Source: Alkalicella caledoniensis
GTDB lineage: Bacteria > Bacillota > Proteinivoracia > Proteinivoracales > Proteinivoracaceae
Length of the DNA stretch: 64,000 nucleotides
NCBI RefSeq assembly: GCF_014467015.1
Contig: NZ_CP058559.1
Coordinates: 1,798,001 to 1,862,000, forward strand
Direction: 5' to 3'
A program made the translations under genes and the position numbers. Positions 51,539 to 61,324 of the stretch are shown one piece after another. Each line of letters begins with the position of its first letter. Position 1 is the stretch's first letter. Under the pieces are notes generated by a model. It saw only the letters and a list, made by a program, of their open reading frames with translations. It searched no databases and was not told the DNA's origin.

Positions 51539-54500
51539 TTAAGCAATGAACCTTTTCCATGCAGTCCAAGTAGTCCCTGAATGGCGTGCCCTTATCCATG
51601 CTTCAATAGCTGCTTTCGGGGCAAATTGTATTTGTACAATCCAATCATTACTGTAATTTATAACTATAAAGGTTGATATGCTGTTGAACGCTGAGTTTGT
51701 CTGAGAAAATCCATGGTAAAAGCCCGTGCTTAATACAGTGTTCATATCTACACCATTAACACTTTCACCTCGCATAAAGTTCCAAACATTTTTACCACCT
51801 ACAGACAAATTAGTTGCACTAAGCGAACCTGCAATAAGTGTGCCGTTAACCTCTGCGCCACCTCTTACCATCAAGCTACCGCAATTCACTCTCCCCCCAC
51901 CCAAGCTGGCAAAAAGCTCTACCTTATTATCATTATTGTTGGAGTCGACTATCGACAAAAGACCTCCCAGTAAGTTTGTAAGCCATACGGTAACTTGGCT
52001 CCCATTCATCATCTGTATAGACCCTCCGGAAAAGCGTGAGGCTCTATCTGGGTGAGTATTGCTGTTGATTACTAGAGCTTGCACTCCTGATGTGTCCCCT
52101 GACAAAACAATATTTCCACCATTGATAGTAGCTGAATTAAGATTAACACTATTTATAGTAATACCGTTTATGGTTCCAGCTGTTATTGTACCTAGATTTC
52201 CCGTTATATCCGAAAGAACTGTTACCGCTCCTACTAGATTAATTTTGCTAGCCTGTATTTTCGCAGTAGTTCCTGTTAAATTTATTTTACCTATAAGATA
52301 GTTACCATCTATGTCAGTTTCGCTTACCTTTAACGCTATTTCATTAGACAACAAATTAAGCTGAGAGCTGTGACTAGATATAGCTGCATCTACACTTTGT
52401 AATGTGCCGTCAACCTGTTGCATTTTGCTAGTGTATATATTTTCGTCTACTTTTAGTTGTATGGCACCGTTTAGGATGTTGAATTGGGTGTCGGTATGGC
52501 TAATAGCTGCATTTTGTGCGGCATTTGCTCTTTCATCAGCATAATCCTTCGCATCAGCTATCCCCGAATTGTATACCGTAGTAGTCACCCTAGCTGCAAT
52601 CTGAGTTGCGTGAGTGACAAGAGTACCTTCTGCAGATGTTATCCTTGAATCCAGAGGATTTACTGCATTATTGATGTCCGTCTGTGTAACTTTTATGGCT
52701 ACTTCACCTTGCAACAATGAAATAGCGCTGCTTTGAGTGGAGAGCTGGCTGTTGATATTATCCAAGTCGCTAGTATAAGTCTGGGTATCTACTTTAAGCT
52801 GTATGGCGTTATTTAAGGCTGTTATTTGAGCACCCTGACTGTTAATACTTTGACCATGGCTATTTATAGTTGTTTCAATTGTGCCTATGGCCACATCCAG
52901 CGTTTTATTGTCCATATAAATTTTGCTGGACTCTATTGTGGTTGTTCCTTCGTTTATACGTGTTACTACTTGCGCGATATCGAGTTTCACTGGATTAAGA
53001 CTATTGTCGTCAAGTTTGTTATATCCATCTGTAAAACCTTTATCTGTCAATCCGTTGTTGTCGAAAAGTGTCGTTTGACCATCTGCACCACGGACTAATA
53101 AGCCGTATTCACTACCGTCTCCATGGACATCTCCTAGGGCTACCCTTTCGAACAGCTGTGTAGTTCCTGAGAATACTTGGAGCCTATTGTTAACAATGCG
53201 TAATCGCCCATCAGTGCCTTGGATAGTTACCTGTGCTGCGTTAATTATCCCTGCAGTTAATTTGCTTGCTGACAAATCACTTATTTGAGCTGAACCTATT
53301 GCACCTTCGGCTATGATACTACTTCCTGCTAAGATTTGACCAAACTGAGCTAGTTCAGCAAATACATTCTTGGCGAGGATTGTATCTATACTGGCCACAT
53401 CAGATTCTAGGATTGATATTCTACCTACAGCTGCAGTTAGTTCACCTACATTAGCTTTGATAGTGTACAAATCATTTATTCTGGCTATCTCAGTATCTAA
53501 TTGAGTTATAGTAGCTGATGTTACCTCTAGTGTTCCAATTCGTGCTACAGCTGCAATCAATTCTGTGATGGATGCTTTTTCAGCTACTATCTGGCCAAAC
53601 TCTTGTCGAATTGGGTCGAAATTGATTTTGTAATCGTATACCATACCGTCTTCCGTGGTAATCTGGGATAAAGTATCCGCTGCTTCCATGATGCCAACCT
53701 GTAGATCCTCAAATTTTAATGTTCTATTAGCAATCTCACATGAGTTTCGTTCTGGTTCATCTAGAAACTCAATTGTTTTAACTACACGTTGCTTTTCTTT
53801 AGTCTGAGTATCTTTATTTATAATAGTAATGGTATCCCCTAAATTGAAATCTAAAATATCCTTATACTTATCACTCATTTTCGCCCTATCATAAATATCT
53901 GCTATATAAGAGCATATAGGCTTTGATAGTTCTTCTAATTTTGCTATGGCATCTTCCTTCAATATTTGTGGATCTGTATACCGGTTATCTTCCCATATTA
54001 AAGTGATAATCTTTGAACTGTATTGGTTATTTTCAACATAATCCACGCCATTATTTACTTCATTGATTTTTAAACCATCTTTGCCAATTGGGATAATTCT
54101 AGTATAAAAATCATAAGAGTTGCCTTGAACCGTAAGCTTTTTGAGATTTAACTCATCACTAAAGTAAGCCCCTTTATCTTGACCTAGCTTGTCATATGCA
54201 TAAATTTTCCTATTAACAGCATCATAGACAAGCTCTGCTCTGAAAGTCTTACGGATATTTTCTAAAACGTCGTAACCATTGCAATTGGAACGCCGAACAG
54301 TCCTTCGCCTACTTATATTAGTAAATTCCAAAGTCCACCCTGTTCCGGTAAGTGCAAGGTTTATTGCATCAGTTATGGTTGAGTTTACTACCTCATAATT
54401 TTCTATAGGTTTGCCCCTTATGTCTTCGAGGTTAATCTGAGCATTTACATATAACCATTGTGGTGTTAGGTTGTTTGTTTCTTTTATGACGTATTCTTGA

Positions 54501-54664
54501 TTTTTTGTTCTGATGTAGCATTCTTCTTTAATGTTAAGCGATTTTGTTTCTGGGTAATAAAAAGAGAGGGTTTCCATCCCTGAAAGTTCCCTCTCTACCT
54601 TAGGTTCCTTAGCTAGTTTTAAAGGAGATCCTTTGTTGTGATTTTTGTCGTACAGAATAAGCAT
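51539..54664 (-). CDS. Phage tail endopeptidase/fibre protein
   Basis: A 1041-residue protein. Residues 1 to about 330 resemble the siphovirus tail-associated (prophage endopeptidase tail) domain: IKEECYIRTKNQEYVIKETNN and FNLGDTITIINKD. The middle is repetitive coiled-coil/beta: units with AIQLKVD...YTS at about 640 and 740. The C-terminus (WNFMRGESVNGVDMNTVLSTGFYHGF ... WTAWKRFIA) looks like a pyocin-knob receptor-binding domain. ATG with GGGGATGTGATGTA. Likely baseplate and host recognition. Confidence 0.88.
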   Translation of the reverse strand: MLILYDKNHNKGSPLKLAKEPKVERELSGMETLSFYYPETKSLNIKEECYIRTKNQEYVIKETNNLTPQWLYVNAQINLEDIRGKPIENYEVVNSTITDAINLALTGTGWTLEFTNISRRRTVRRSNCNGYDVLENIRKTFRAELVYDAVNRKIYAYDKLGQDKGAYFSDELNLKKLTVQGNSYDFYTRIIPIGKDGLKINEVNNGVDYVENNQYSSKIITLIWEDNRYTDPQILKEDAIAKLEELSKPICSYIADIYDRAKMSDKYKDILDFNLGDTITIINKDTQTKEKQRVVKTIEFLDEPERNSCEIANRTLKFEDLQVGIMEAADTLSQITTEDGMVYDYKINFDPIRQEFGQIVAEKASITELIAAVARIGTLEVTSATITQLDTEIARINDLYTIKANVGELTAAVGRISILESDVASIDTILAKNVFAELAQFGQILAGSSIIAEGAIGSAQISDLSASKLTAGIINAAQVTIQGTDGRLRIVNNRLQVFSGTTQLFERVALGDVHGDGSEYGLLVRGADGQTTLFDNNGLTDKGFTDGYNKLDDNSLNPVKLDIAQVVTRINEGTTTIESSKIYMDNKTLDVAIGTIETTINSHGQSINSQGAQITALNNAIQLKVDTQTYTSDLDNINSQLSTQSSAISLLQGEVAIKVTQTDINNAVNPLDSRITSAEGTLVTHATQIAARVTTTVYNSGIADAKDYADERANAAQNAAISHTDTQFNILNGAIQLKVDENIYTSKMQQVDGTLQSVDAAISSHSSQLNLLSNEIALKVSETDIDGNYLIGKINLTGTTAKIQASKINLVGAVTVLSDITGNLGTITAGTINGITINSVNLNSATINGGNIVLSGDTSGVQALVINSNTHPDRASRFSGGSIQMMNGSQVTVWLTNLLGGLLSIVDSNNNDNKVELFASLGGGRVNCGSLMVRGGAEVNGTLIAGSLSATNLSVGGKNVWNFMRGESVNGVDMNTVLSTGFYHGFSQTNSAFNSISTFIVINYSNDWIVQIQFAPKAAIEAWIRARHSGTTWTAWKRFIA

Positions 54665-54682
54665 TACATCACATCCCCTAGT

Positions 54683-54913
54683 TTAAATAATAGGATAACC
54701 AAGCTCCTTTGCGGTTTCTTTAACCTTTTGTTCAAATTGAGTATATTGATCTATTACAATATCTTCATTATCCATTGCTAGTTCTTTGTCGACAATGTTC
54801 AAAGTTATGTTCATTCCCATTGCACTTGAGTTTATTCCTGCATTTAAGTGAGCCACAATCTTGTCATTTACTTTTATTTGTCCATTAAGATTTATGGTTC
54901 TGTTAATTTCCAT
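54683..54913 (-). CDS. Small conserved phage tail-region protein
   Basis: A 76-residue protein (MEINRTINLNGQIKVNDKIV ... KETAKELGYPII). I do not recognise the family. ATG with AAAGGAGGACAATTTAG. It lies between Dit and the tail fibre gene, a position where small baseplate accessories occur. Possibly beta-strand rich with one helix at the end. Confidence 0.6.
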   Translation of the reverse strand: MEINRTINLNGQIKVNDKIVAHLNAGINSSAMGMNITLNIVDKELAMDNEDIVIDQYTQFEQKVKETAKELGYPII

Positions 54914-54928
54914 CTAAATTGTCCTCCT

Positions 54929-55627
54929 TTATTTCCATCTAGGTTTGTATTTAATTGTTATATCCGTGTTCGATGTTGAAAAAGATACGTTATTTATCCC
55001 GGGCTTCAGTTTTGGAAAGCCCCATCCCTCATAATCTAGAAATTTGTTTTGTCCATTTTGAAGTACCGTGCATTGTTGGCCATCTACTGTTATTTTATTT
55101 CCTGCAGTGAGATTGTTAATTGTAAAAGATTCCCCAAAACCAGTAATTGTGATTGCTGCCAAATTAATTGATGGAGTAATTTCTACGATAGCAGGAGTTT
55201 TAATAGTACCAGGAACATTCAAGGTTTTAGATGAAACTCTATTTGCTATCTCTATTACCTCTTCCTTGTATTTGGAATAAGCATTGAAGCTTAAAGTTAA
55301 CTGTTTAGCTTTCTGAGCTACACTCTTAGTGATGTTAGCTTCAATATATTCAGCGTCATAGAAGAACTCCATATCGTTAAATTTTAAGGTGCACTCGTCG
55401 CCAATAAAATGGATTAATTCACTACTATTTGTCTCAAATTCTTGCGCTGGCCCCACAAATAGCAAATCCGTCGCAATTGGTACATACCTTATCCTTTTTT
55501 CACCTATAATCGGGTTTAAAGAATTTTTTAGCCAATCTGAACCATATGTGTACACCCTAGCAGGATCAATAAATCGTTTTAGATATTTAAAGTTAAAATA
55601 ACTTACCTCAATATCGTTTATTCTCAT
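54929..55627 (-). CDS. Phage distal tail protein (Dit)
   Basis: A 232-residue distal tail protein. The N-terminal galectin-like Dit core (MRINDIEVSYFNFKYLKRFIDPARVY, then VYTYGSDWLKNSLNP) is followed by a C-terminal Ig-like part ending in W. Dit forms the hub that joins tube and baseplate. ATG with AGGAGATAAG; the tape-measure stop overlaps its leader. Position directly after the tape measure gene supports the call. Confidence 0.85.
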   Translation of the reverse strand: MRINDIEVSYFNFKYLKRFIDPARVYTYGSDWLKNSLNPIIGEKRIRYVPIATDLLFVGPAQEFETNSSELIHFIGDECTLKFNDMEFFYDAEYIEANITKSVAQKAKQLTLSFNAYSKYKEEVIEIANRVSSKTLNVPGTIKTPAIVEITPSINLAAITITGFGESFTINNLTAGNKITVDGQQCTVLQNGQNKFLDYEGWGFPKLKPGINNVSFSTSNTDITIKYKPRWK

Positions 55628-55628
55628 C

Positions 55629-58600
55629 TTATCTCCTGCCTTTCAGTAACATTGCCATTTCAGGTGATAATGCACTCATAACCTCTCGCCCATTTATTAA
55701 AATGCTTTTTCCTTCTTTAAGAGCCACTAGCATTTCTTTTAAAAGTGAAATTGTTGAACTATTATCAAATCCTAAGTCCATTCTCGTTGGTGTTTTTATT
55801 TCTGGAACAGCAACTTCAGCCATATTTTTAGTTTCTTTAGCTATATCGCTTAAAGTTCCCCTGATACCTAATAAAAAACCTTCCCCTGTATCCTCTCCCA
55901 TTTCCATTAGTACTCTAGAAGGAGATCTAATTCCTAGGAGGTTTTTCAACCCACCTGTTACTGATGAAGCTATGTTTGAAACAGATTCTTTCAACTTATT
56001 TTTCATGTTAGATATACCGTTTATAAGACCTTGAATCATGTCTTTGCCTATTGAAGAAAGGTCAATATTTTTTAAAAAACTTAAAGAATTGTTCCAAGAA
56101 TCGGAAATAGTAGATTTAATTTCCTTCATCTTCCCTCCAACGGACTCTTTCATTTCACTAAACTTAGATGATAATGAGCTTTTCATGTTTTGACCGAATT
56201 CTTCTGTTGCTGCAAGGGATTCTTTCCATTTAGCAGATATTGATTCTTTCATATTGGAAAACTTTGTTCCAAGCTTATTTTTGAATGCTTCCCACTTTGA
56301 AAGAATTTCTCCAGTTTCCCAATCTATCAAATTAACATGTTCACCTGCTTGCTCTTTAGCTTCATTAACAACATTTTGATGCATTTCTTCTGCTTCTTTT
56401 ATAGTACCGTCTTTTTGCTTTTCTGCTTCTTCTATAAGCTTTTTAGCTTGTTCTTCAGAAATAGCTCCAAGCTCATCGCGTTGCCTTTTTATCTCTTTCA
56501 CTACATCATTGTATTGATCTTCTGCTGCTTTTACTGCACCATTTTTCTGGTTTAAACTATTTTGAACAACTTCAGCCGCTTGTCTAGCAGATAATTGCCC
56601 TGCATTAGCTCTCATTCGTTCTAAAATAGCTTTAGATTCTATCTCATTCTCGGACAATGTTTTAATACCAGTCTCAACCATGGACTTTTGTATATTATTT
56701 ATTTCTCTTTGTTCTTCTTTAGTTAATGCCCTACTTTCTTTTGATGCTTGTTCCATTATAGCTTTGATACGTGAATTTTTATCTTCCACAGCCTTTTTTT
56801 GTTTATCATGGCCACTGACCATATTCTCTAGTATTTCGGCTTCTTCTTCTTCGGATAGTGCTTTACTATCTTTAAAGTGCTCTACCATTTTTGCATAAGC
56901 TTCATTATGTTGTGAATCAAGAGAGTTAAGTATCTGTTTTTTCATTGTATCAAAGTTTCCAGTTATACTATTAGCCATGTCTTCTGTGACCGCTTTTCCC
57001 GACCAGTTGAGTTGATTTAAGGTTTTTGTAGCTTCGTCATTAAGATCCATGAACCCGCCTACAGCTTCTTGGGTAGACTTAGAGACTTCTTTTCCAAACC
57101 TTTTCACCTCAGGAATAGAGTCTTTTTTTAAGTGTTTGACAAGTTTGCTTAACCCAAAGGCTATTGCACCTATAGCTACAACCGCTACCCCAATTGGACC
57201 CGTCATTGCTGCAAAAACCTTAGCCAATGTTGCTATAGCAGGAGTAGCGGCTGCTGCACCTGTACTTACTACACCTATAGCACCAGAAACTGTAGAGACA
57301 ACCCCAGCTATAGCACCTACAGCGCTTATTAGTTTACCAATTATTATAAGCAGAGGCCCTATTGCTGCAACAAATAATCCAATTTTTGTTATAGTTTCCA
57401 ACTGACTTTTATCCATTTTCCCAAGTTTGTTTGACACTTTGTCTATAACATTTGATATTTTATCTAGTACAGGTGTTAAAGTATCTCCAAGTTTTATGGC
57501 CACGTTTCTTAACTTATTTAAACTCCTCTGAAGCTTTTGACCCGATGTATTATTTACTTTTTCAAATGCAGTATCTGTAGCCCCTGCACTATTTGTCATT
57601 TCTAAAAGCATGTTATTGAAGTCTTGGCCTGCGTTAGTGGATAATACTAAGGCTGCTTTCCCTGCTTCCGCACTACCAAACATGTCAGCTAGATTTAAAT
57701 TGCTCTGTGCCGCATAATCGCTCACCATAGCTAAAACATCACCGACACTGGAGCCTGAATCTATAAGTTCTCCGAATGATTTGCCTGTCATTTCCCTTAG
57801 GGCCTTATCGGTCTTTGTACCTGTTTTCCCCATCTCATTTAACATTGAATTCATGTATGTTGTAGATTCAGCTGCTTTTATACCGTTAGATGTCATAATG
57901 GCATAACCGGTTCCAAGTTGCTCTAAAGATACATTATAAGCAGATGCAGTTGGTATAATTTTACCCATTACGCTTGAAAGCTCACCAACTGTAACTTTAC
58001 CTTTGTTTTGAGTTTGAATAAGGACGTCAGAAACTCTTCCTACTTCTTCGGACTCCATTTTATATGCATTCATAATTGAGGTAAGGACATCCAAAGATTG
58101 CCCTGCTTCAGCAAAGCCACTCTTTGCAAGTTTAGTAGATTCCCTTACAAAATTGACTGCTTGTCCTGTACTTTGCCCTGCAGAGATAGCATCGTAAACA
58201 TTGTTAGCAATCTCAGTAGCTGCAATCCCTGTTTCGTCAGAAAGCTTTAGTATCTGCTTTCTTAGTTCGCCCATAGGGACGTCAGTGTTATCAGCAATCG
58301 TTGAAACTTTGGCCATACTATCCTCAAAATCCGTAGCAAATTTTAAGCTTGCTGCTCCTGCCCCGGCTAAAGGAACAGATACTTTCTTTGTGAGGGATTC
58401 TCCTGTCTTAGAAACAGAATCTCCAACTTTCTTTAGATCTTGAGAAGCTTTTTGTGCTTTTTTACTAAATTGCTCAAAACCAGAAGATGATTTCAACTGA
58501 GATTCTAATTTTTTCAGTTCTAACTCTGTTTTTGATAGTTCCCGTTGAAATGCTCTATATTGCCCTTCACTAATTTCACCTTTATGAAACTGTTCATTGA

Positions 58601-58844
58601 CTTGTTCTTGAACATCCCTGAGAGCTTGTAACTTCTTACTGGTAGTTTCTACCCCTCGCGCAAGCAACTCTTGTTTTTGGGCTAGTAACTCCGTGTTACT
58701 TGGATCAAGTTTTAACAACTTTTCAACTTTATATAATTCGCTTTGAATATCTCTACTTTTTTTATTTACATCACCTAAAGCTTTTGAAAGAGCAGTAGTT
58801 TCAGCGCCTATTACAACATTTATACCTCTAATGGTTTCAGCCAT
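55629..58844 (-). CDS. Phage tail tape measure protein
   Basis: A 1071-residue TP901-type tape measure protein. An N-terminal helical coil leads into the TP901 core (FATDFEDSMAKVSTIADNT, MNAYKMESEEVGRVSDVLIQTQNKG), hydrophobic helices at about 485-575, a long coiled coil, and a C-terminal GLxxGI motif (DMIQGLINGISNMKNKL). Length implies a tail near 150-160 nm. ATG 58844 chosen, with AAAGGGGGTGTGCTT upstream, over the GTG at 58850 in that site. Confidence 0.93.
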   Translation of the reverse strand: MAETIRGINVVIGAETTALSKALGDVNKKSRDIQSELYKVEKLLKLDPSNTELLAQKQELLARGVETTSKKLQALRDVQEQVNEQFHKGEISEGQYRAFQRELSKTELELKKLESQLKSSSGFEQFSKKAQKASQDLKKVGDSVSKTGESLTKKVSVPLAGAGAASLKFATDFEDSMAKVSTIADNTDVPMGELRKQILKLSDETGIAATEIANNVYDAISAGQSTGQAVNFVRESTKLAKSGFAEAGQSLDVLTSIMNAYKMESEEVGRVSDVLIQTQNKGKVTVGELSSVMGKIIPTASAYNVSLEQLGTGYAIMTSNGIKAAESTTYMNSMLNEMGKTGTKTDKALREMTGKSFGELIDSGSSVGDVLAMVSDYAAQSNLNLADMFGSAEAGKAALVLSTNAGQDFNNMLLEMTNSAGATDTAFEKVNNTSGQKLQRSLNKLRNVAIKLGDTLTPVLDKISNVIDKVSNKLGKMDKSQLETITKIGLFVAAIGPLLIIIGKLISAVGAIAGVVSTVSGAIGVVSTGAAAATPAIATLAKVFAAMTGPIGVAVVAIGAIAFGLSKLVKHLKKDSIPEVKRFGKEVSKSTQEAVGGFMDLNDEATKTLNQLNWSGKAVTEDMANSITGNFDTMKKQILNSLDSQHNEAYAKMVEHFKDSKALSEEEEAEILENMVSGHDKQKKAVEDKNSRIKAIMEQASKESRALTKEEQREINNIQKSMVETGIKTLSENEIESKAILERMRANAGQLSARQAAEVVQNSLNQKNGAVKAAEDQYNDVVKEIKRQRDELGAISEEQAKKLIEEAEKQKDGTIKEAEEMHQNVVNEAKEQAGEHVNLIDWETGEILSKWEAFKNKLGTKFSNMKESISAKWKESLAATEEFGQNMKSSLSSKFSEMKESVGGKMKEIKSTISDSWNNSLSFLKNIDLSSIGKDMIQGLINGISNMKNKLKESVSNIASSVTGGLKNLLGIRSPSRVLMEMGEDTGEGFLLGIRGTLSDIAKETKNMAEVAVPEIKTPTRMDLGFDNSSTISLLKEMLVALKEGKSILINGREVMSALSPEMAMLLKGRR

Positions 58845-58861
58845 AAGCACACCCCCTTTCG

Positions 58862-59409
58862 CTATCTAGAATAGAATGCATCTATATCTTCCTGAGTAGC
58901 TTCCCTTGATTCTTCTTGGTCAAGGCCATTATAAGTAGTTATATAACCTATAATCATCCCTATAGTCAGATTTTCAAAATCAGAAAGAGTAAGTCCTCGT
59001 TTTATCGCTCCTACCATTAGTGTTTCTGTGGTAAGACTTTTAGACGAGGACCCATCATTTTCTATTTTTTTTTACTGTCTACAGTGGAGGATATACAACT
59101 AAGAACTAAATCGATAATCTCAGGTATCACGTCCATTAGAGGAAACTCACTAAAAGTATCTAACCAATCAATTGCTGGTGGAAGCGTAGGATCTGCACAC
59201 TTAGCCAAAGACCAAGTTATGTTATAAAACAATTCTAAGTCTAACACATCCATATCCTTTACTTGCTTTGTTTCTTCGTCATAGACTTCAAGGAGTTTCA
59301 GCATATCCTTTAAAGCATCACGTTTAAATTGTGCTTTATACTTTAGTAGGAAAGCCCCCGTAGATTTGAACTTCACTTGCCTTCCATCAATGGTTAGAAT
59401 TTTCTCCAT
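58862..59409 (-). CDS. Tail assembly chaperone G-T fusion via -1 frameshift
   Basis: A 182-residue fusion. The zero frame (G) ends at a TAG after AGT AAA AAA AAA. Nine A (59065-59073) form a slippery site; a -1 slip on A-AAA-AAA opens a frame that continues without a stop to TAG 58862-58864, adding 67 residues (IENDGSSSKSL ... SREATQEDIDAFYSR). Siphoviruses make the G and G-T chaperones this way to load the tape measure. The T frame alone contains ATG 59001-59003 but no ribosome site. Confidence 0.85.
59062..59409 (-). CDS. Tail assembly chaperone G
   Basis: A 115-residue zero-frame product, MEKILTIDGRQVKFKSTGAF ... KK. It matches the position and size of phage tail chaperone G, between the major tail protein and the tape measure. 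ATG with GGTGGAGAAGTATA. The slippery sequence covers its last three Lys codons. Confidence 0.85.
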   Translation of the reverse strand: MEKILTIDGRQVKFKSTGAFLLKYKAQFKRDALKDMLKLLEVYDEETKQVKDMDVLDLELFYNITWSLAKCADPTLPPAIDWLDTFSEFPLMDVIPEIIDLVLSCISSTVDSKKK

Positions 59410-60014
59410 TATACTTCTCCACCTTCACCACCGGTAGCACCAGCACCAAAAGTTGGAGTATAAACTGATTCGAAGAATGAGTTAAAAACAGTTTGGTTAG
59501 TTTCATTTAGTTCTATATCACCTTTAACAAGGACCTTACCAGCTATATCAAGAGGTGATACTGTCATACTTAATACATCTGTTGAAGGCTCAATAGTTTC
59601 ACCTTTAGTGTTTTTCTCCTTAGATGGTCTTTGTGCTTGGCAATCGTAATAAACAAATCGCCTATTCCTTTTGTCTCCATTCACTTCCCCAAGTAAAGCG
59701 AATTTTTCTGGGTTACCGTTTGCCACCTCAACTACCATTCCATTATCGTCTATTTCCCATCCTAACATTCTAGCTAGGATTTCATCTGGTACTAATGCCA
59801 TTTCTAATTCTCCAGTATACCCATTATTAGCAGTAGCCACAAAATATGATCCATCGTCTGCATAGAAAGTGCTAGACTCCCCTTCAGGTGTAGGTGCCCA
59901 CCTAACCGCTCCTGGTATTCTAATAGGTGTATCCCAACTTGGGCCAGTTTCCCCTTCAGTAATAAATGCTACATGCACATTTTTAAAGCCAAAGGTTATT
60001 TTATTTTTATCCAT
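59409..60014 (-). CDS. Phage major tail tube protein
   Basis: A 201-residue protein of the phi13-type major tail family: FGFKNVHVAFITEG, AVRWAPTPEGESSTFYADDG, NGYTGELEMALVPDEIL and the C-terminal TVSPLDIAGKVLVKGD. It polymerises into the tail tube. ATG with AAGGAGGTTTAATAA. Its stop overlaps the start of G by one base. Confidence 0.88.
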   Translation of the reverse strand: MDKNKITFGFKNVHVAFITEGETGPSWDTPIRIPGAVRWAPTPEGESSTFYADDGSYFVATANNGYTGELEMALVPDEILARMLGWEIDDNGMVVEVANGNPEKFALLGEVNGDKRNRRFVYYDCQAQRPSKEKNTKGETIEPSTDVLSMTVSPLDIAGKVLVKGDIELNETNQTVFNSFFESVYTPTFGAGATGGEGGEV

Positions 60015-60027
60015 TTATTAAACCTCC

Positions 60028-60342
60028 TTAAATTAGTTGTATTGAATAAACAACTTGATGCATTTTTTCGCTAGTGATGTAAGTCTCAGACTTAGAATAA
60101 CTTAATTCAAGTTCTTTTAGTTTTTCTTGTATTAATCTTTCTTTTTCTTTATCTTTTTTAGAGGTATATAACTCTATTTGGTAATTGCTTATTTCAGCAT
60201 AGTTTTGATTATCAGCTTTAACATCAGAGTCATTAGTAAATAAATAGGTTATAAAGGGAGGGAGTGTTTTATTTTTGAATGTAAGGTATGCTACAGGCAT
60301 TCCCAAACTTTTTAGCTCTTGCTCTAAATTATTTATATCCAT
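60028..60342 (-). CDS. Phage tail terminator/completion-like protein
   Basis: A 104-residue protein (VAYLTFKNKTLPPFITYL ... YQIELYTSKKD ... HQVVYSIQLI). It has the size, order and pattern of siphovirus tail-completion proteins that cap the tail for head joining; family assignment is tentative. ATG with AAGGGTGGACGGTAA. It follows the gp10-like gene. Confidence 0.7.
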   Translation of the reverse strand: MDINNLEQELKSLGMPVAYLTFKNKTLPPFITYLFTNDSDVKADNQNYAEISNYQIELYTSKKDKEKERLIQEKLKELELSYSKSETYITSEKMHQVVYSIQLI

Positions 60343-60732
60343 TTACCGTCCACCCTTTTGTATAATCTTCTTAATTTTTTCAGGAAGTTTTGCTCCATGC
60401 TTCTCATAAGCTGGAACCAAGTGTGGGTAGGCTTTAACCCTTCCACCATTTCTAGAGGCATGACCAAATTCAAGCAAATGAACTCTTCTGTAATGATCTT
60501 TATTCCAAACAACGCGCCTCATTTTGCCACTTTTATCTTGCTTGGTTTTCTTCCATCCTTTACTATACTTGCCTGTTCTATCATTGTAAGGGTAATTACT
60601 TCTAACCTCTTTATAGACATCATTAGTAGTATCATTTACTTCTTCTTTGATAGCTTCAGTTACATCTTCTGTGTATTCACCAACAGCCTTTGATATTTCG
60701 TTAGCTAGCTGATTTATATTGATACCAGGCAT
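60343..60732 (-). CDS. HK97 gp10-family phage protein
   Basis: A 129-residue basic protein with the gp10-like core (YNDRTGKYSKGWKKTKQDKSGKMRRVVWNKDHYRRVHLLEFGHASRNGGRV, in order) and a C-terminal amphipathic helix. Members join head and tail. ATG with GAGGTGATGTA. Its start overlaps the closure gene stop by one base. Confidence 0.88.
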   Translation of the reverse strand: MPGININQLANEISKAVGEYTEDVTEAIKEEVNDTTNDVYKEVRSNYPYNDRTGKYSKGWKKTKQDKSGKMRRVVWNKDHYRRVHLLEFGHASRNGGRVKAYPHLVPAYEKHGAKLPEKIKKIIQKGGR

Positions 60733-61043
60733 TACATCACCTCATTCAGAAGTTCCTGATCTACAACTAAGAACTCGCATATGAGAAGTAATTTATCATT
60801 CTTTGTTTTTCTGGTTCTGATTATGCTATAAACTGAGCCATCGTAAATTACCTTCTCAGCGTTCTTATAAAGCCTTCTGTATATCTCAAACTGCATTTCT
60901 ACCCGCAATCCAGCATTGGCTGCATTGTAAAACTCTACAGAGCTGACGTTAACTACCCTGCCAAAAGTTTTACTCTTTTCCCACTGTTCATTTTTTTGGT
61001 TTAGTAAAAATAAAACTCTATCAAAGCGAGTCGAGCCTCTCAT
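60732..61043 (-). CDS. Phage head closure/head-tail joining protein
   Basis: A 103-residue protein (SPP1 gp16-like): FDRVLFLLNQKNEQWEKSKTFGRVVNVSSVEFYNA, then FEIYRRLYKNAEKVIYDGSVYSI. It closes the portal before tail joining. ATG 61043 preferred (GAGGGG, 9 bases upstream) over TTG 61052, which lies in that site. Neighbours are standard for the head-tail module. Confidence 0.78.
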   Translation of the reverse strand: MRGSTRFDRVLFLLNQKNEQWEKSKTFGRVVNVSSVEFYNAANAGLRVEMQFEIYRRLYKNAEKVIYDGSVYSIIRTRKTKNDKLLLICEFLVVDQELLNEVM

Positions 61044-61048
61044 CTTAA

Positions 61049-61324
61049 TCAACCCCTCGAACGTATGGCTAACTGGTTTAAAAACAACTGGAATGCTGAA
61101 GAAAACTTAACTTCCCCACTTTCTTGATTCCATAAATCACTTACTCCCAAAACAATCATTCCTATACCCAAGTCATCTGCCAGCATTGCGTCTGAAACCC
61201 CTGCACCTCTTGCAAATGCCTTAACTATCATAATTTTTTGGCTTAAAACCCCGTCAAACTCTGTATTGTCGTCAGGAATATCCATACCTCTTTTGCATTC
61301 CACAAGCACATCAGCGCTAGACAT
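61049..61324 (-). CDS. Phage head-tail connector (gp6-like)
   Basis: A 91-residue protein with the gp6-like helical pattern: MSSADVLVECKRGMDIPDDN, MIVKAFARGAGVSDAMLADDLGIGMIVLGVSDLWN (all helical), ending FLNQLAIRSRG. Forms the ring under the portal. ATG 61324 (AGGTGATG upstream, overlapping the previous stop by 8 bases) preferred over 61336. Confidence 0.78.
   Translation of the reverse strand: MSSADVLVECKRGMDIPDDNTEFDGVLSQKIMIVKAFARGAGVSDAMLADDLGIGMIVLGVSDLWNQESGEVKFSSAFQLFLNQLAIRSRG

Noticed and set aside
58999-59003. Independent start of the T chaperone at an internal ATG
   Set aside because: No Shine-Dalgarno site precedes it, while the A9 slippery run and the open -1 frame fit the known G-T arrangement.
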